DNA of 64,000 nucleotides from CAJBVG01 sp943371425 (GTDB lineage: Bacteria > Bacteroidota > Bacteroidia > Sphingobacteriales > Sphingobacteriaceae), in the NCBI GenBank assembly GCA_943371425.1, contig CALRUR010000004.1, positions 62,001 through 126,000 on the forward strand, read 5' to 3'. Each line of letters opens with the position of its first letter. Position 1 is the first letter of the stretch. A program made the position numbers and the translations under genes. A model generated the notes under the pieces. The model worked only from the letters and a program-made list of their open reading frames with translations. It was not told the DNA's origin and ran no database searches. Below, piece by piece: positions 61,553 through 64,000 of this stretch.

Positions 61553-62185
61553 GTGAACAAAGAAAATTTAATATTAGTTGGAGGTGGCGGACATGCAAAA
61601 GCATGCATCGATGTTATCTTATCCACAAATAAATACAACATAATTGGTTATTTAGATTTATCTGAATCATTGTCGCCAAAGTATAACATTCCTTATTTAG
61701 GCACCGACAATGAGATGGGAAAATATATTAGTAATTCTTCATTTCTAATAACTGTAGGCCAAATAAATAATCCCAATGTTCGAATTAAATTATTTGAACA
61801 ATTAAAAAAAAATAACGCTAAACTTCCGGTAATTATTTCCTCAAATGCATATGTTTCGCCACATGCAAGCATTGCGGAGGGAACCATTATAATGCATGGC
61901 GCGGTGGTTCAATTTAATGCAAGCATAGGCATGAACTGTATCATCAACGACAAAGCACTAGTAGAACATGATGCAACAGTGGGTAATCATTGCCATATTT
62001 CTACAGGCGCAATACTTAATGGTGATGTTAGCATTGCGAACAATGTTTTTATTGGTAGTGGCGCAGTATTAAAGAACGGAATACAAATTGGGGCCAACGT
62101 TGTGGTAGGCTCTGGAAGTAATGTTATACATACTATTGACGATAATAAAACAGTAGCTGGAAATCCAGCAAAATTTATAAAGTGA
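61553..62185 (+). CDS. NeuD/LegH-type sugar O- or N-acetyltransferase
   Basis: A 210-residue protein with an N-terminal PglD-like nucleotide-sugar-binding region (LILVGGGGHAKACIDVILST) and a C-terminal left-handed beta-helix with His-containing VEHDATVGNHCHISTGAILN. In nonulosonate operons it acetylates the C4 amino group made by LegC. It starts at GTG (61553) 2 bp after legC and its stop overlaps the next start by 4 bp. It could act as NeuD on the final sugar; the operon order favours LegH. Confidence 0.86.
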   Translation: MNKENLILVGGGGHAKACIDVILSTNKYNIIGYLDLSESLSPKYNIPYLGTDNEMGKYISNSSFLITVGQINNPNVRIKLFEQLKKNNAKLPVIISSNAYVSPHASIAEGTIIMHGAVVQFNASIGMNCIINDKALVEHDATVGNHCHISTGAILNGDVSIANNVFIGSGAVLKNGIQIGANVVVGSGSNVIHTIDDNKTVAGNPAKFIK

Positions 62186-63207
62186 AAAACCATACTATAA
62201 TTATAGCAGAAGCAGGTGTAAATCATAACGGCGATTTGCAAAATGCATTTAAATTGGTTGATGCTGCAGTTGAAGCTGGAGTTGACTATGTGAAATTCCA
62301 AACATTTAAATCGGAAAATTTGGTTTCGGCCAAAGCAAAGAAAGCCGACTATCAAATAGAGAACACTCAAAACAATGCAGAGTCTCAATTAGAGATGCTG
62401 AAAAAATTGGAGCTTTCGGTGCAAGACCATGTTGAAATTATTAACTATTGCAAATTAAAAAACATACAATTTTTTTCAACGGCTTTCGATTTAGTTTCTT
62501 TAAAATATTTAGCCGACATTGGTTTAGAGATGGTTAAAATTCCATCAGGAGAAATTACAAATCTTCCATATTTAGAACTAGCTGCGAAGCTTTTCAAAAA
62601 GGTAATTCTATCTACAGGAATGTCTACAATGCAAGAGATAAAGGAAGCTGTAGCTGTGTTTGTAAACTACAACATCAGTATAAATAATATAACCATATTA
62701 CATTGCAATACCGAATATCCAACGCCAATGAAAGATGTAAATCTAAAGGCGATGCTGAGTATACAGAAAGAAATGGGTACCGATATTGGTTATTCCGACC
62801 ACACTCTAGGTATTGAAGTGCCAATAGCAGCCGTTGCGCTAGGAGCAAAAGTAATTGAAAAACATTTTACACTCGACAGAACAATGGAAGGCCCCGATCA
62901 TTTAGCCTCTTTGGAACCATCAGAATTAATGGCAATGGTAAAAGCTATTCGCAATATTGAATATGCAATGAGCGGAACTGGCCTAAAAGAACCATCAAAC
63001 TCTGAACTAAAAAATATTGCCATTGCACGAAAGAGTATACATATTAATACAGATTTAAATGTTGGTGATTTAATTAAAGCCGAAGATTTAGAAATGTTAC
63101 GCCCTGGCGACGGAATATCTCCAATGAAAATGAAGGATGTACTTGGAAAGAAAGTGCGAGTAAATATTTCTGCCGGACATAAACTAAGCGAGAAGGATTT
63201 AGAATAA
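62182..63207 (+). CDS. legI: N-acetylneuraminate/legionaminate synthase, LegI/NeuB type
   Basis: A 341-residue synthase condensing phosphoenolpyruvate with a 6-carbon sugar to a 9-carbon nonulosonic acid. It has IIAEAGVNHNGDLQNAFKLV, FKSENLVSAKAKKADYQIEN, HCNTEYPTPMKDVNLKAM and GYSDHTLGIEVPIAAVALGA followed by KVIEKHFTLD. The C-terminal SAF domain (RKSIHINTDLNVGDLIKAED) is present. It starts at GTG (62182). The LegB/LegC neighbours make legionaminic acid more likely than sialic acid. Confidence 0.93.
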   Translation: MKNHTIIIAEAGVNHNGDLQNAFKLVDAAVEAGVDYVKFQTFKSENLVSAKAKKADYQIENTQNNAESQLEMLKKLELSVQDHVEIINYCKLKNIQFFSTAFDLVSLKYLADIGLEMVKIPSGEITNLPYLELAAKLFKKVILSTGMSTMQEIKEAVAVFVNYNISINNITILHCNTEYPTPMKDVNLKAMLSIQKEMGTDIGYSDHTLGIEVPIAAVALGAKVIEKHFTLDRTMEGPDHLASLEPSELMAMVKAIRNIEYAMSGTGLKEPSNSELKNIAIARKSIHINTDLNVGDLIKAEDLEMLRPGDGISPMKMKDVLGKKVRVNISAGHKLSEKDLE

Positions 63208-64000
63208 TGAGATTAGGAATACTTACAAGCTCTAGAGCAGATTTTGGTATTTATTTGCCTTTATTAAAAGCAATGAAACTAGATGCTAGTATTCAATTTG
63301 AATTGATTGTTTTTGGAACGCATCTTTCGGAATTACATGGCTATACCAAAAATGAAATTATTGCCAATGGCTTTACTCCAAGTTATGAAATTGAAACCTT
63401 GTTACCTGGAGATAGTTCGTTGGTAATTGCAAAAAGCATTGCACATGTAATCGACAAATTTTCTACTTTTTGGGATGAACATAAAAATGATTTCGATGTA
63501 GTTTTGTGTTTAGGTGATCGCTTTGAAATGTTTGCCGCAGTTACAGCAAGCATACCTTTTGGAATTAAATTAGCCCACATACATGCCGGTGAAATTACAC
63601 TTGGCGCTATCGACAATATTTTTAGGCACTCTATAAGTCATGCCTCGTATATACACTTTACCTCTACACCCGAGTACGCAACTAGAGTATTATCCTTAAT
63701 TGATCATTCGAACCCAATTGTTGAACATGTTGGTGCATTAAGTCTTGATACTTTGAAAGATTTTGTACCGATGGATAACGAAGAATTTAAGAATAAGTGG
63801 GGAGTAGATTTTAATCAAGCAACTGTAATTACCACTTTCCATCCGGAAACAGTAGCATCAGAAAAAAATGCAAAGTATGCAAATATACTTTGTGATGTAA
63901 TTGAAGAACAGACTAAAAATAATTTACAATTTCTAATTACAATGCCTAATGCCGATACTAATGCCAATAGCATAAGAACTGCATTTGTAAACAGGTTACA
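63207..64000 (+). CDS. legG: UDP-N-acetylglucosamine 2-epimerase (hydrolysing), NeuC/LegG type, 3'-truncated
   Basis: The first 264 residues of a GT-B-fold enzyme that releases the sugar from UDP while inverting C2, giving the substrate for LegI. Its N-terminus RLGILTSSRADFGIYLPLLK is typical of NeuC/LegG. GDRFEMFAAVTASIPFGIKL and AHIHAGEITLGAIDNIFRHS are diagnostic, as is VITTFHPETVASEKNAKYA. The start ATG shares a base with the legI stop (TAATG). The frame runs off the window edge, so the C-terminus is not seen. Confidence 0.92.
   Translation, partial: MRLGILTSSRADFGIYLPLLKAMKLDASIQFELIVFGTHLSELHGYTKNEIIANGFTPSYEIETLLPGDSSLVIAKSIAHVIDKFSTFWDEHKNDFDVVLCLGDRFEMFAAVTASIPFGIKLAHIHAGEITLGAIDNIFRHSISHASYIHFTSTPEYATRVLSLIDHSNPIVEHVGALSLDTLKDFVPMDNEEFKNKWGVDFNQATVITTFHPETVASEKNAKYANILCDVIEEQTKNNLQFLITMPNADTNANSIRTAFVNRL

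Noticed and set aside
1..64000. tRNA, rRNA, transposase or prophage genes
   Set aside because: None was recognised on reading both strands; a covariance search would be needed to exclude small RNAs.

Overview
The window is chromosomal DNA of low G+C from a Bacteroidota bacterium. Supporting signs are gliding-motility-type C-terminal sorting domains (type IX secretion cargo), Bacteroidota-restricted families (DUF4834, DUF2480, DUF3109, DUF6427, DUF7033), promoters of the TTTG-N19/20-TAnnTTTG type, and mostly weak Shine-Dalgarno sequences. No rRNA, tRNA, CRISPR array, transposase or phage gene was recognised. The window cuts a gene at each end: lspA lacks its 5' end and a NeuC/LegG-type epimerase lacks its 3' end.

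Layout. Bases 1-2086 (+): lspA and two tandem secreted SIMPL-like paralogs. Bases 2094-15690 (-): rdgB, a DUF4834 protein, uvrB, three very large secreted PKD-repeat proteins with sorting domains (7, 3 and 5 PKD-like units in transcription order), a glycosyltransferase and an FkbM methyltransferase. Bases 15765-23022 (+): a surface-glycan cluster with an acyltransferase, glycosyltransferases, a Wzx-like flippase, two FkbM methyltransferases and a CDP-paratose-2-epimerase-like enzyme. Bases 23082-36155: mostly housekeeping genes (YfhO, DUF7033/deacetylase, upp, YjjG-type phosphatase, DinB-like, LpxH-like, glycosyltransferase, DUF6427), then hom and metB on the minus strand behind a SAM-I (S-box) riboswitch with its own promoter, terminator and predicted antiterminator. 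Bases 36179-36764: a four-helix-bundle (S23-type) gene flanked by a 23-bp imperfect inverted repeat. Bases 36777-44785 (+): purQ, coaX, an outer-membrane protein, lptC, a 59-residue membrane protein, ppiD, and DUF2480, DUF3108 and DUF3109 proteins. Bases 44843-64000 (+): a second, larger polysaccharide region.

The second glycan region holds sugar-nucleotide modules in sequence: rfbA; a phosphoglucose/phosphomannose isomerase, GDP-mannose pyrophosphorylase and gmd (GDP-mannose branch); a WbpA/WbpE/WbpD/WbpB-like set (2,3-diamino-uronic acid branch); a DUF2279 protein; a winged-helix plus degenerate nucleotidyltransferase protein; a Wza-like SLBB export protein and a Wzz-like co-polymerase; a UDP-glucuronate-4-epimerase-like enzyme; and a tightly overlapping legionaminic-acid-type (nonulosonate) operon legB-legC-acetyltransferase-legI-legG that runs off the window.

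The most unusual feature is non-coding. Many intergenic gaps contain degenerate tandem 'words' about 7-14 nt long. Several are arranged as long imperfect inverted repeats, the word differs from gap to gap, and some words recur on opposite strands far apart. Other points for a second look are a perfect (CTTTTTT)x4 tract inside a signal-peptide coding region, the inverted-repeat-flanked S23 gene, and a REP-like hairpin that supplies the stop codon of rfbA.
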